A stretch of DNA of 64,000 nucleotides from assembly GCF_004197395.1 (NCBI RefSeq), contig NZ_SELS01000010.1, positions 124,001-188,000 of the forward strand, read 5' to 3'. A program made the translations under genes and the position numbers. The notes below the pieces were generated by a model that was not told the origin of the DNA, made no database searches, and worked only from the letters and a program-made list of their open reading frames with translations. Below are positions 21,879 through 29,637 of the stretch, piece by piece; positions within the stretch are counted from its first letter, which is position 1, and each line of letters begins with the position of its first letter. This DNA comes from Paraburkholderia sp. UYCP14C. Lineage in GTDB: Bacteria > Pseudomonadota > Gammaproteobacteria > Burkholderiales > Burkholderiaceae.

Positions 21879-22337
21879 TCAGATCAGATCGGGGCTGATG
21901 GCGGCGCGCAACACTGCCTCGTCTTCGCCATTGCGCTCGCGGCTCTCGATCCACCAGATGCCCGCTTTTTTCAGCGGCCAGCTCGCGCGGCTGTCGCCGA
22001 GCAGTTGCGCGGCGACGTGACCGAGCGTCGGTTGGTGGCCGACGATCACCACGGTCTGCGCGATGCCGCCGGGCCAGCCGGCCGCTTCGAGGACGTCGTT
22101 CGCGCTCGCGTTCGGCGCCAGTTCGCGCACGACGCGATACTGGTCGCTCAACGTCTCGGCGGTCTGGATCGTGCGCACAGCGGGGCTCGCGAGTACGACC
22201 GCATCGTCGGGCAGGCGGGAGCGCAGCCATTTCGCGACGTTCTGCGCCTGCTTGCGGCCGCGCGTGGTGAGCGCGCGGGAGAGATCGCTCGCGGCGACAT
22301 CTTCGGCTTCGGCGTGACGCCAGAGGATCAGGTCCAT
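21879..22337 (-). CDS. sixA: Phosphohistidine phosphatase SixA
   Basis: 152 residues of the histidine phosphatase superfamily. The catalytic RHxxAE motif is at the start (LILWRHAEAEDVA), with the Arg of LASPAVRTIQTAET and the second His in VIVGHQPTLGHV. SixA dephosphorylates His residues on phosphorelay and PTS proteins. AAGGAG lies 6 nt before the ATG. The gene follows olsB's upstream region on the same strand but is separated by 157 nt, so it has its own promoter or is read through. Confidence 0.92.
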   Translation of the reverse strand: MDLILWRHAEAEDVAASDLSRALTTRGRKQAQNVAKWLRSRLPDDAVVLASPAVRTIQTAETLSDQYRVVRELAPNASANDVLEAAGWPGGIAQTVVIVGHQPTLGHVAAQLLGDSRASWPLKKAGIWWIESRERNGEDEAVLRAAISPDLI

Positions 22338-22510
22338 GGGAGTCTCCTTGATGAGCGGCTTGGGATGGCGTTGCGGCGAGTTTGCGTTCGGTTTGACGCG
22401 TCTTCGCGGCGAGGTACGTGCTCAAGCACTGTCGCATGCACGGGTGATGATTTGCAAGGCGAGTGCCTGACGAATCGGAATGTCGGCGTTCGGGGGAACG
22501 CGAGCCCAAA

Positions 22511-22547
22511 AGCAAAAAACCCGCGAAGCCGGAGGCTACGCGGGTTT
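22511..22547 (-). terminator. Terminator of tRNA-Pro
   Basis: On the minus strand AAACCCGCG pairs with CGCGGGTTT around a 13-nt loop that contains AGCC/GGCT, followed by T-rich sequence. It lies just beyond the tRNA 3' end. Confidence 0.85.
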
Positions 22548-22561
22548 CGTACTGCTTTTCG

Positions 22562-22638
22562 TGGTCGGAGCGAAAGGATTCGAACCTTCGACCCTCTGAT
22601 CCCAAATCAGATGCGCTACCAGGCTGCGCTACGCTCCG
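22562..22638 (-). tRNA. tRNA-Pro (anticodon UGG)
   Basis: 77 nt including an encoded CCA. Acceptor stem CGGAGCG / CGCTCCG, A discriminator, D-arm with AGCGCAGCCTGGTAGCGC, anticodon stem-loop CTGA-TTTGGGA-TCAG, T-arm with GGTTCGAATCC. The next gene upstream on the minus strand is about 110 nt away. Confidence 0.97.
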
Positions 22639-22748
22639 ACGAGTCCGAGAGTATAGGGGGTGCGGACTGGAGCGTCAATCCCTCGGCGGCGTCGACCGTA
22701 TTGGCCATGCCGTTCACCGCATCGCGCTCGCGCTGGCCTCGCGCAGAG

Positions 22749-22907
22749 CTATATGCGCCCCATCAACAGCAGAATGATCACGATGATCAGCACGACGCCG
22801 ACGAGTCCAGTCGGCCGATAGCCCCAGCCGCTGCTATACGGCCAGCTGGGCAACGCACCGATCAGCAGCAGGATGAGCACGATTAGGAGGATGGTTCCGA
22901 CGGTCAT
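22749..22907 (-). CDS. DUF3309-type 52-residue membrane peptide
   Basis: 52 residues. Two hydrophobic segments (MTVGTILLIVLILLLIG and VGVVLIIVIILLLMG) flank a conserved polar middle (LPSWPYSSGWGYRPTG), the pattern of DUF3309 proteins common in proteobacteria. No function is known. AAGGAG sits 7 nt before the ATG. It stands alone between the Pro tRNA and a non-coding stretch. Confidence 0.88.
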   Translation of the reverse strand: MTVGTILLIVLILLLIGALPSWPYSSGWGYRPTGLVGVVLIIVIILLLMGRI

Positions 22908-23303
22908 GGCGTTCTCCTTGTTGAAGGGGCCGCGAATTCGCAGGCCGCATCGTCACGCTGGTTTGGCGCATGCGCGCCGCGACAATTGACGCGCGTATCG
23001 CGCGCCTGTTGCTGGATCGGAACCAGCAAGGCATGTGCCCATCAGCTATGAAGATTGACGCAGCGAGTGTCTGGTCGAAGGCGCAAAAGAACCGCGTGGC
23101 GCCGGGAAGCGTCGTGGTTCGAGGTGATGTGTCCAAAGAACTGGAAGGGGCGTTGCGCACGTCCAGCGGACGTCGGCCAGCGCGGCGCGTTCATGCGCCG
23201 CAACGCCCGTCACCGCGCCATGGAGGGGACGCGCGACCGAGGCACCGCGACATGTCGGTGCCGCTACCACAGGCCATTCGGCCCGGGTCGATGATTACCC
23301 GCA
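22908..23303. other. 396-nt stretch with no supported gene
   Basis: GC-rich, with only antisense-like open frames that lack ribosome sites and family features. It must hold the promoters of the small minus-strand genes on its left, but I see no convincing -35/-10 pair. Confidence 0.5.
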
Positions 23304-23480
23304 TCAATGCCTTGGACGCCTCCAATGCGGCATATGCAGATGCTGGTGGGTCCAGTGATGCAGCATGCCTTCGCCGTCATGTTCACGCCGGTAGGTTCGC
23401 GATTCGAAAATCGACAACGCCACCAGTACGATCAGGCCTATGGCGAGCCCAATCAGGCCCGCGATCGATTCACCGTCCAT
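23304..23480 (-). CDS. 58-residue single-span membrane protein with a His-rich tail
   Basis: Starts MDGESIAGLIGLAIGLIVLV, so a short N-terminus and one membrane helix (~6-25). A charged stretch SRTYRREHDGEGM follows, then a tail with seven His in the last 25 residues (HHWTHQHLHMPHW). CGGAG lies 7 nt before ATG 23480, which decides the start. The tail could bind a transition metal, but that is inference. I do not recognise a named family. It lies among other small envelope genes. Confidence 0.7.
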   Translation of the reverse strand: MDGESIAGLIGLAIGLIVLVALSIFESRTYRREHDGEGMLHHWTHQHLHMPHWRRPRH

Positions 23481-23661
23481 GGCAGTCTCCGGTAGGTTCA
23501 GCCATGGACCCATAGTAGCGCAGGTCCGGCGAAATCTCACGAAATGGAGCGAGCGACGCACGAGCGCGCGTGACGGCGTCGCTCAGCGTGCTTTGCGGTT
23601 AGACTCTCGGCGCGCCGGCGGACGTCCGTCCGCCAATCCTTTGTCCCGGAGACGATGCAAA

Positions 23662-23829
23662 ATGACCCGCGTTCTGACTCTTGCCTTGCTGTTGTGCGCC
23701 GGCGTCGCCGGCTGTGCGGACAATCCGTCCGCGCATCACGGCAGCCCGCCACACGATCCCGCCGACTACCACGGCGTTCCTACCGACGATCGGCCGCCCA
23801 CGATGGTGCCCGCGCCCGACGCACAGTGA
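23662..23829 (+). CDS. 55-residue putative lipoprotein
   Basis: Signal peptide MTRVLTLALLLCAGVAGC with a lipobox (VAGC, Cys18), then a short His/Pro/Asp-rich mature part (HHGSPPHDPADYHGVP). It would be lipid-anchored after cleavage. GGAG is about 12 nt before the ATG, a little far. No family recognised. The signal peptide is the main evidence for coding. Confidence 0.65.
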   Translation: MTRVLTLALLLCAGVAGCADNPSAHHGSPPHDPADYHGVPTDDRPPTMVPAPDAQ

Positions 23830-24116
23830 GCGCTCGTTCAGCGAAGAGGGAAGAGTGGAGCCCGCGGTGACGCTGGGCAACGAAAGCGCCAGCAACGCGA
23901 AACCGGCATCGAAGTGAAAACGACCGACAAAGGGCATGGAGAAGGCGAAGCACCGGCGCGGGCACGCCGGCACTTCTGACCCGCGCCGACTGTTCGCGCG
24001 GAGAGCACGGGCTGAAAGCATTCTAGGACGCGCTCGTTATGCGATATGTATGCGCTTGTTTCAAGCCGTAACGGTCTGTCGAGCGCCGAACCGCCCACCT
24101 GGCGCGGCGCACCCCA

Positions 24117-25526
24117 CTACGCCGCCGCAATCCCCCGCGACACGCCCGGCAGGTAACGCGCGAGCGTCACGCCTCGCGTAGCCATGAAAATCAGCAGCGC
24201 GATCCACAGCCCGTGATTGCCGTGCCATGCGAGCAATGCCGACGACGCCGCCACGAACACCGCGAGCGAAACCACCATCGCCGCCATCAGCTCGCGCGTG
24301 CGCGTCGCGCCGATGAACACGCCGTCGAGCAGGAAGCCCCACACTGAGATCACCGGCGACAGCGCCGCCCACGGCAGATAGGTTTCGGCCGCGGCACGCA
24401 CAGCGGCCTGATCGGTCAGTCCCTCGATGATCCACGCACCCGCGCCCCAGTACACGAGCGAGAACCCGATCGCGCCTAACGCCGACCACAGCGCGGTGAC
24501 CTTGACCGCCTGCGCGAACGCGTGACGATCGCGCGCGCCGATTGCCGCGCCGACCAGCGCCTCGGCCGCATGCGCGAAGCCGTCGAGCCCGTACGCCATG
24601 AAGGTCTGGAAATTGAGCAGCAACGCGTTCGCGGCGAGCGTCGCGTCGCCTTGCCGCGCGCCGAGATGCGCGAACCAGCCGAACGACGATAGCAGGCACA
24701 GCGTGCGCACGAAGATGTCGCGATTGAGCACGACGAGTCGCTTCAGCGCGGTGCCGTCGAACAAGGCGGCGCGACTCAGCGCGGGCAGGCCACGCGGCCT
24801 GCCGTGCCACAGCAGCGCGAGGCCGAGCGCGAAACCGAGCGCGTCGGCGGTTGCGGTGGCCGCGCCGATGCCGGCCACGCCCCAATGAAACGCGTACACG
24901 TACAGCAACACCGCGACGATGTTCACGCTGTTGATGAACACCTGCGACAGCAGCGCGAGCCGCACCCGCTGCGTGCCGAGCAGCCAGCCGAGCACCACGT
25001 AGTTGCCGAGCGCGAGCGGCGCGGCCCAGATGCGCGCGTGGCAATAGACCTGCGCGTGCCGCTGCACGGCGTCGCTGCCGCCGATCGCCCGCAGCGCGTA
25101 GTCGATCAACGGCTGCTGCACGAGCAGCACCAGCGCGCCGATCGCGGCCGCCATCAGCAGTGCGCGCACGACGGTGTTGCGCAGCTCGTCGCTGCGGTCC
25201 GCCCCGTGCGCCTGCGCGACGAGGCCGGTCGTGCCCATGCGCAGGAAGCCGAAGCCCCAGAACACGAAGTTGAAGAAGAGCCCGCCGAGCGCGACGCCGC
25301 CGAGGTACGAAGCGCTGTCCAGATGACCGGCGACGGCGGTATCGACCGCGCCGAGGATCGGCTGCGTCAGATTCGCGAGGACGATCGGGAACGCGAGCGC
25401 AAGCACCCGGCGATGCCAGCGCACCGGCAGTGCGGGCGCGTCGGCCGCGTGTGCAGCGGTTCCGGAAGGCGCGGCGGCCGGCGTCCCGGCTTCGGGCGTC
25501 CCGGCTCCGGGCGCCCCGTCGCTCAA
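24117..25526 (-). CDS. MATE-family multidrug/efflux transporter
   Basis: 469 residues from TTG 25526. Twelve hydrophobic segments in two MATE repeats, beginning WHRRVLALAFPIVLANLTQPILGAVDTAVAGHL, with GFLRMGTTGLVAQA. Closest in character to DinF/NorM-type Na+- or H+-coupled exporters. The N-terminal ~35 residues are a Gly/Ala/Pro repeat-like extension. The TTG overlaps the stop of the DUF2288 gene (cTTGAg) and has GGAG 5 nt upstream, so it is translationally coupled. The same frame stays open upstream, but it overlaps the DUF2288 gene. Substrate unknown. Confidence 0.9.
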   Translation of the reverse strand: MSDGAPGAGTPEAGTPAAAPSGTAAHAADAPALPVRWHRRVLALAFPIVLANLTQPILGAVDTAVAGHLDSASYLGGVALGGLFFNFVFWGFGFLRMGTTGLVAQAHGADRSDELRNTVVRALLMAAAIGALVLLVQQPLIDYALRAIGGSDAVQRHAQVYCHARIWAAPLALGNYVVLGWLLGTQRVRLALLSQVFINSVNIVAVLLYVYAFHWGVAGIGAATATADALGFALGLALLWHGRPRGLPALSRAALFDGTALKRLVVLNRDIFVRTLCLLSSFGWFAHLGARQGDATLAANALLLNFQTFMAYGLDGFAHAAEALVGAAIGARDRHAFAQAVKVTALWSALGAIGFSLVYWGAGAWIIEGLTDQAAVRAAAETYLPWAALSPVISVWGFLLDGVFIGATRTRELMAAMVVSLAVFVAASSALLAWHGNHGLWIALLIFMATRGVTLARYLPGVSRGIAAA

Positions 25527-25831
25527 GAGCGCTCCTGCACGCAGACCCACGGCGAGACGACGACCGCCCACAGCTCCGGGTCGCGCGCGGCGAAATCGGC
25601 GGCGGTCTCCGACTGCACGCGCTCGACGAGGCCGGAGGACAACCATTGCGCGACCTGGGTGGTGTCGTCGTTGGCGATCGCTTCGGCGACGCTCACGAGA
25701 TCGAGGTCGCGCGCGACGCGCAGGAGTATGCCGCGCGCAAAGAAACGTTCGAGTTCGCTCCAGCCTATCTTGGCGGTTTCGCCGAGCAGCTTCGCGTAGA
25801 GGGGGCTTTGGGAGGCGTCGTTGGAAGTCAT
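25523..25831 (-). CDS. DUF2288 family protein
   Basis: 102 residues, soluble, acidic-amphipathic: LYAKLLGETAKIGWSELERFFARGILLRVARDLDLVSVAEAIANDD then WLSSGLVERV and a C-terminal LWAVVVSPWVCVQE. This matches DUF2288, a small uncharacterised family of gammaproteobacteria and betaproteobacteria. It overlaps the MATE gene start by 4 nt and is probably in the same operon. Confidence 0.87.
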   Translation of the reverse strand: MTSNDASQSPLYAKLLGETAKIGWSELERFFARGILLRVARDLDLVSVAEAIANDDTTQVAQWLSSGLVERVQSETAADFAARDPELWAVVVSPWVCVQERS

Positions 25832-26490
25832 CGTAGGCGGGGTCGGACGGGGTCGTCACTATAAACCATTGGGGCGGACCGGCGGGCCGCGCGGCGGCCT
25901 TGCGCAACGCGCCGGGCGGTCTTTTACGCAGCGCCGGACTGAGTCGGATTCTGAACCTGGATGCCCGCGGATTCAACGACGATGGGACGCGAGCCGTACC
26001 GTCCATCAGCGTCACCATTAATCGTCCGAATATTCAAAGTTCAAACCGGTTTTTAATGCGGTTTCAAAATTGTCGGTAGAATTGTCAATGTTAAATGCTT
26101 CCCTATTTGCGAATTTGTTGTGAAGAAATATCGACGCATATTCGGAAGTGAGGCTGCGACTAATCGATGCGTTGCGTGCGTTTCCGCACCAAAGCAATAT
26201 TCCCGGGCAAAACCGGCCTTATTGCCGAATGAGTTAGTGTTATTCGGCCAGACGTCTTTCCTCTGCTGTTTTCGCGAGACTTACGGCCGATCGCCCTGGA
26301 ACATTGGCTGGTGCGATGCTCGCGCATTCCAGTTCGGATCACTTTGCGTATTGCGTATCTCAATCACGGCGCATTAAGCCGGTCTCATTCCGACATTTCC
26401 GATTCACGGATTGCGTAATCCGTACGCCGTGTAACATTGACCGCAAAATTAATGGATTGCGCTTGTAAATGCAGATTGTTAGATTTCGTT
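25832..26490. other. Non-coding stretch with an AT-rich core
   Basis: From about 26010 to 26490 base composition shifts to markedly AT-rich (for example 26040-26130 and 26400-26490), unlike everything around it. Short open frames exist on both strands (about 26120-26377 plus; 26160-26363 minus) but look random. It could be a regulatory region, an old insertion remnant or decayed coding sequence. It ends in the putative small RNA. Confidence 0.5.
26457..26485 (+). promoter_or_regulatory. Candidate sigma-70 promoter of the small RNA
   Basis: TTGCGC (26457-26462), 17-nt spacer, TAGATT (26480-26485), predicting transcription from about 26491-26493. Confidence 0.4.
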
Positions 26491-26568
26491 CTGGCGCATG
26501 GTGAACCGGTCCTTTGCCGATATGCGCCGAACCCCCGTTAGCCCGGCTTCGTGCCGGGCTTTTTTTTG
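26491..26568 (+). ncRNA. Putative ~75-nt small RNA with Rho-independent terminator
   Basis: A 5' hairpin GGCGCAT (26493-26499) with ATGCGCC (26522-26528), a short unpaired C-rich segment (GAACCCCCGTT), and a strong terminator AGCCCGGC / GCCGGGCT (26540-26560) followed by eight T. No protein-coding gene precedes the terminator on this strand, so the terminator needs a transcript of its own. The C-rich loop could pair with Shine-Dalgarno sequences. Structure is seen in the sequence; expression and targets are inference. Confidence 0.5.
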
Positions 26569-26840
26569 AATGGACTTACGTGGATGTTTTGAGCTGCCGC
26601 AGCGATCTTCACCGCCAATTCACATACGCATCCGATGATGGCGGATTATTTTTTCGGCGCGAGGCTCATGAACTGGGTGATCATCTTCGTCGGCGTGTGG
26701 GTGATCGCGCTCGTTTTGTTGCTGCTCTTCGCCGCGCGCATCGATCCGCGCTCGGGGCGCTGGCGACGCCGCCAGGTGGCGACGCCAAGCGGCGACGCGA
26801 TCCGGCTGGGTGGCCGCGCGGGCCGCATCGCGCGCCGCCT

Positions 26841-27167
26841 TTACTGCTTGCAGCGAATGACCATCGAACGGTTTTTCACGTTAGCACCGAAAATCCCGCC
26901 GACCGTGCCGCCCGACGTCCCGCCGTTGTCGACGTCTTTCGAAATCACGTCGTAGCCGTAGTTGCCGCAGGTTTCGCCCGCGCGCTTGTAGCACTCGGCC
27001 CAGCTCGTGCTGGCGTCGCTGCCGCTGCAATTGATCGCGAAGCCGGTGTCGCCACTCGGCAGATAGGTCATCGTGGTCGTGGTCGAGCAGCCGCCGAGGC
27101 CGCCGAGCGTCAGCAGGCCAAGACTGATCGCTGCAGCCGTCGCGACGCGCGCCAATGGGCTTTTCAT
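26841..27167 (-). CDS. 108-residue putative lipoprotein
   Basis: Start at 27167 with AAGGAG 6 nt upstream. Signal peptide MKSPLARVATAAAISLGLLTL with lipobox LGGC (Cys27), then a Thr-rich linker (STTTTMTYLPSGDTGFAINC). The mature part has several Cys (CSGSD, ECYKRAGETCGNYGYDVIS) and ends with VKNRSMVIRCKQ. The pattern resembles small outer-membrane lipoproteins with a Cys-stabilised domain. No specific family name is secure. Confidence 0.82.
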   Translation of the reverse strand: MKSPLARVATAAAISLGLLTLGGLGGCSTTTTMTYLPSGDTGFAINCSGSDASTSWAECYKRAGETCGNYGYDVISKDVDNGGTSGGTVGGIFGANVKNRSMVIRCKQ

Positions 27168-27261
27168 TTCTGACTCCTTGCAAATAGCGGAAGGGCGTGG
27201 CGCGCAGCCACGTCGCTTCGAATTGAGCGTTGGTAGCACGGCGGGTTCCCGCGCCCGTCGC

Positions 27262-27981
27262 CTAGCGCGGCGGCAGTTCCTTCGACGGATCGATCGAGCG
27301 GCCCTGGTAGCGAAGCTCGAAGTGCAGCATCACGCGATCGGTATCGGTGTCGCCCATCTCGGCGATTTTCTGGCCGCGCTTGACCGATTCGCCTTCCTTC
27401 ACGAACAGCGCGCGATTATGCGCGTAAGCGGTCAGGTAGTCCGCGTCGTGCTTGAGGATCAGCAGATTGCCGTAGCCGCGCAGGCCGTTGCCCGCATAGA
27501 CGACGGTACCGGGCGCCGCCGCGACGATGGGCGTGCCGGCCGCCGCGGAAATATCAATACCCTTCGAGTTGCCGCCGTCGAAACGGCGGAACACGGTGCC
27601 GTCGGCCGGCCATACCAGCGAGATCGACGCAGGCGCGGTGGCCGGCGCCGAGTCGGCGGGCGCAGGTCGCGGCGCAGTCGACGCGCCAGCGCTTGCGGTG
27701 GCGTTGCCACCGCCGCTGCGGATCGCGCCGCCCGTCGACGCCGCCCCGGCTGGCGGCGCGACACGCAGCACCTGGCCCACCTCGATGCTGTCGGGATTGG
27801 TCAGGTTGTTCCAACGCGCGATGTTCTGCACCGATTGCCGGTTGCCGCGCGCGATTTTCGACAGCGTGTCGCCCCGTTCGACCCGGTAGTATCCCGGCCC
27901 CACCGGCGCCGAGCCGCACGCGGCGAGCAGCGCGAGCAACGCCGCGCAGCCGAGTCGTTTGATTGTTGTGGTTTCCAGCAT
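27262..27981 (-). CDS. NlpD/ActS-like LysM-M23 lipoprotein (degenerate peptidase)
   Basis: 239 residues from ATG 27981 (GAGG upstream). Lipoprotein signal with ALLAACGS lipobox, LysM domain (YYRVERGDTLSKIARGN ... NPDSIEVGQVLRV, ~33-77), low-complexity linker, and an M23 domain ~120-239. Zinc ligands are lost: the first His of HxGIDI is replaced (NSKGIDI), and HLHFE reads MLHFE. This is the NlpD pattern of non-catalytic amidase activators. It stands alone here, not next to surE/pcm/rpoS, so it may be a second paralogue like E. coli ActS (YgeR). Confidence 0.88.
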   Translation of the reverse strand: MLETTTIKRLGCAALLALLAACGSAPVGPGYYRVERGDTLSKIARGNRQSVQNIARWNNLTNPDSIEVGQVLRVAPPAGAASTGGAIRSGGGNATASAGASTAPRPAPADSAPATAPASISLVWPADGTVFRRFDGGNSKGIDISAAAGTPIVAAAPGTVVYAGNGLRGYGNLLILKHDADYLTAYAHNRALFVKEGESVKRGQKIAEMGDTDTDRVMLHFELRYQGRSIDPSKELPPR

Positions 27982-28141
27982 TGGACCTCGCAAAGCGCTG
28001 CCGCGCGCCGATCCCGATCACGCGGCACAGACAGACAAAGCGTTCGATTCTAACGGTTTTGTGTTGCGCCCCCGGGGAGGGGGCGCGGCGGTGGGCGACC
28101 GCTTCGAGCGGTTCGAGCGGTTCGCCGCCGGCGCCAGCGTC

Positions 28142-29050
28142 TCAGCTGGTCTTCTCGACGGTGATGCGCAGTGCCGCCGTTTCGGTCTGACCCGGCTCGA
28201 GCCAGCGCAAACCCCGGCCGTTATGGATCGCATCGGGCAGCCCAAGCCACGGCTCCACGCAGTAAAAGTCCGACTGCGGCGTCTCGGTCCACGTCGTCAC
28301 CGAGTACCAGGGCACCGAGCCCGGCCGCTGCAGATCGATCGTGATCACGCGGTTGATGCCAGGCGCGTCGACCCGCACCGGCCGATCCGGCGTGCCGATC
28401 AGGCAATGGAAGCGGTCGTAGATGCGGTCTTCGTCGAGCGTGTAGCTCGCTTCGCCCGGCTCGGCGGGGCTGATCGAGCCGTCCTCGAGCTGACGGCAGC
28501 GCTCGGTGCGCGGCAGCTCGAGCGTCGTCTGCGCGCGCTGCGTATGCGGCAGCGTGAAGTAGAAGTGATGGCCGGCGTAGTAGGGCAGGCGCGTGTCGCC
28601 GGTATTGGTGGTGGTGAGCGTCACGTCGAGCGTGCGCGGATCGACCAGTTCGTAGGCGGCCTCGAAGCGAAAGCCGAACGGATAAAAGCCGCGGGTCGCT
28701 TCGCTGTCGGTCAGGACCATGCGCAGCCCGGCGCCATGCACGTCGGCGTGGGGCTCGAACGGCAGGTCGCGCGCGAAGCCGTGCATCGGCAGCTCGCGCA
28801 CGGTGCCCTGCGCGTCACGCCAATAGCCGATCTTGCCGTCGACGCGGTGACGGCCGAGAAACGGAAACAGCAGCGGATTGCCGCCGCGAATCCGCGCGGG
28901 CACGCTCCAGTCGGCGTGCTCGGGCCAGTGAATCACCTCTTCGCCGTCGATCGTCCATGACAGCAGACGGCCGCCGGCCTGCGGCGAAAAGCGGAGCACG
29001 GAGGCGTCCTGGGCGATCTCGAGAATGTCCTGTTCCGGGGAGAGGGGCAT
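28142..29050 (-). CDS. Aldose 1-epimerase family protein
   Basis: 302 residues from ATG 29050. Galactose-mutarotase beta-sandwich fold. Visible features are GGRLLSWTIDGEEVIHWP, GGNPLLFPFLGR, LPMHGFARDLPF with the catalytic-type His, and YAGHHFYFTLP with the second His pair. The C-terminal Glu region is in FYCVEPWLGLPDAI. The family covers galactose mutarotases and YeaD-type glucose-6-phosphate 1-epimerases, so the sugar is unknown. The preceding in-frame ATG 29089 lacks a ribosome site too. Confidence 0.85.
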   Translation of the reverse strand: MPLSPEQDILEIAQDASVLRFSPQAGGRLLSWTIDGEEVIHWPEHADWSVPARIRGGNPLLFPFLGRHRVDGKIGYWRDAQGTVRELPMHGFARDLPFEPHADVHGAGLRMVLTDSEATRGFYPFGFRFEAAYELVDPRTLDVTLTTTNTGDTRLPYYAGHHFYFTLPHTQRAQTTLELPRTERCRQLEDGSISPAEPGEASYTLDEDRIYDRFHCLIGTPDRPVRVDAPGINRVITIDLQRPGSVPWYSVTTWTETPQSDFYCVEPWLGLPDAIHNGRGLRWLEPGQTETAALRITVEKTS

Positions 29051-29310
29051 GGTCAATAGGTAGCCAGATAGAGGTTGAGGGTCGCGCAAAGCTGCCGTGG
29101 GGCTGGCCGCTGCGCCTGCACCGAAGCGGCGTTTTGCGCCACTCGCCGCGACTGCGTCACGCGCGGCGAAACCGCGATTTTGCGCTGCTTTACGCTACGG
29201 GGAAACCCTTCCCGGGAAATTGCGGGTGTCGGAAAAGCGCGAATCCTAACGATAATCCGTCTGCGCGTCCGGTCAATCCGACTCCCGGGCGAATCGGCTC
29301 AGGAGGCATC
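29051..29310. other. Spacer between the epimerase gene and the small membrane peptide
   Basis: Divergent promoter region with no further supported gene. The last bases carry the AGGAGG of the peptide that follows. Confidence 0.5.
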
Positions 29311-29397
29311 ATGGATCTCGCAATGGCAATGGCAGTGGCATTGTTCGGTATATTCACAGCTAGCACGTACTTCTTCTTCCACTCGCTTAAGCGCTGA
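29311..29397 (+). CDS. 28-residue membrane peptide
   Basis: Starts MDLAMAMAVALFGIFTAST and ends FHSLKR: one membrane helix with a basic end, so probably inner-membrane with the C-terminus inside. The Shine-Dalgarno is perfect (AGGAGG at 29301-29306, 4 nt before the ATG). The peptide is too short for standard gene callers. No family recognised. Comparable small peptides act as subunits or modulators of membrane complexes, but there is no partner next to it. Confidence 0.55.
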   Translation: MDLAMAMAVALFGIFTASTYFFFHSLKR

Positions 29398-29637
29398 TCC
29401 CGCCGGTTTCATTCCCCGTCTTTCGCAGCACGCGCGCGACGAATCCGCCGCCCGCTTTCTTGCTCACGTGTGACAACTGTGTCGAGTTGTGACGCGGCGC
29501 GTCAATATTTCCCCGAATGTGGCCTAACCGCTTGGCGCCGACTTTGCAGCCAGGCATAATCGGTGCGCTTTTTCACGCGCCGTTCTCCTTTTGTGCGGCG
29601 CGCAGTTTCCTGACACTTTGCTTACAAGGACCGCCGC

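Noticed and set aside
22970-23300. Plus-strand frames between the DUF3309 gene and the His-rich membrane protein
   Set aside because: No ribosome site, no domain, and they overlap well-supported minus-strand genes at their end.
26120-26377. 85-codon plus-strand frame from GTG in the AT-rich stretch
   Set aside because: No ribosome site, random-looking composition with scattered Cys and no domain features.
26635-26955. Plus-strand frame with a possible membrane helix (MNWVIIFVGVWVIALVLLLL)
   Set aside because: The hydrophobic part is appealing, but the ribosome site is poor and the frame runs on through the antisense of a well-supported lipoprotein gene without its own end. It may deserve a check, but I do not call it.
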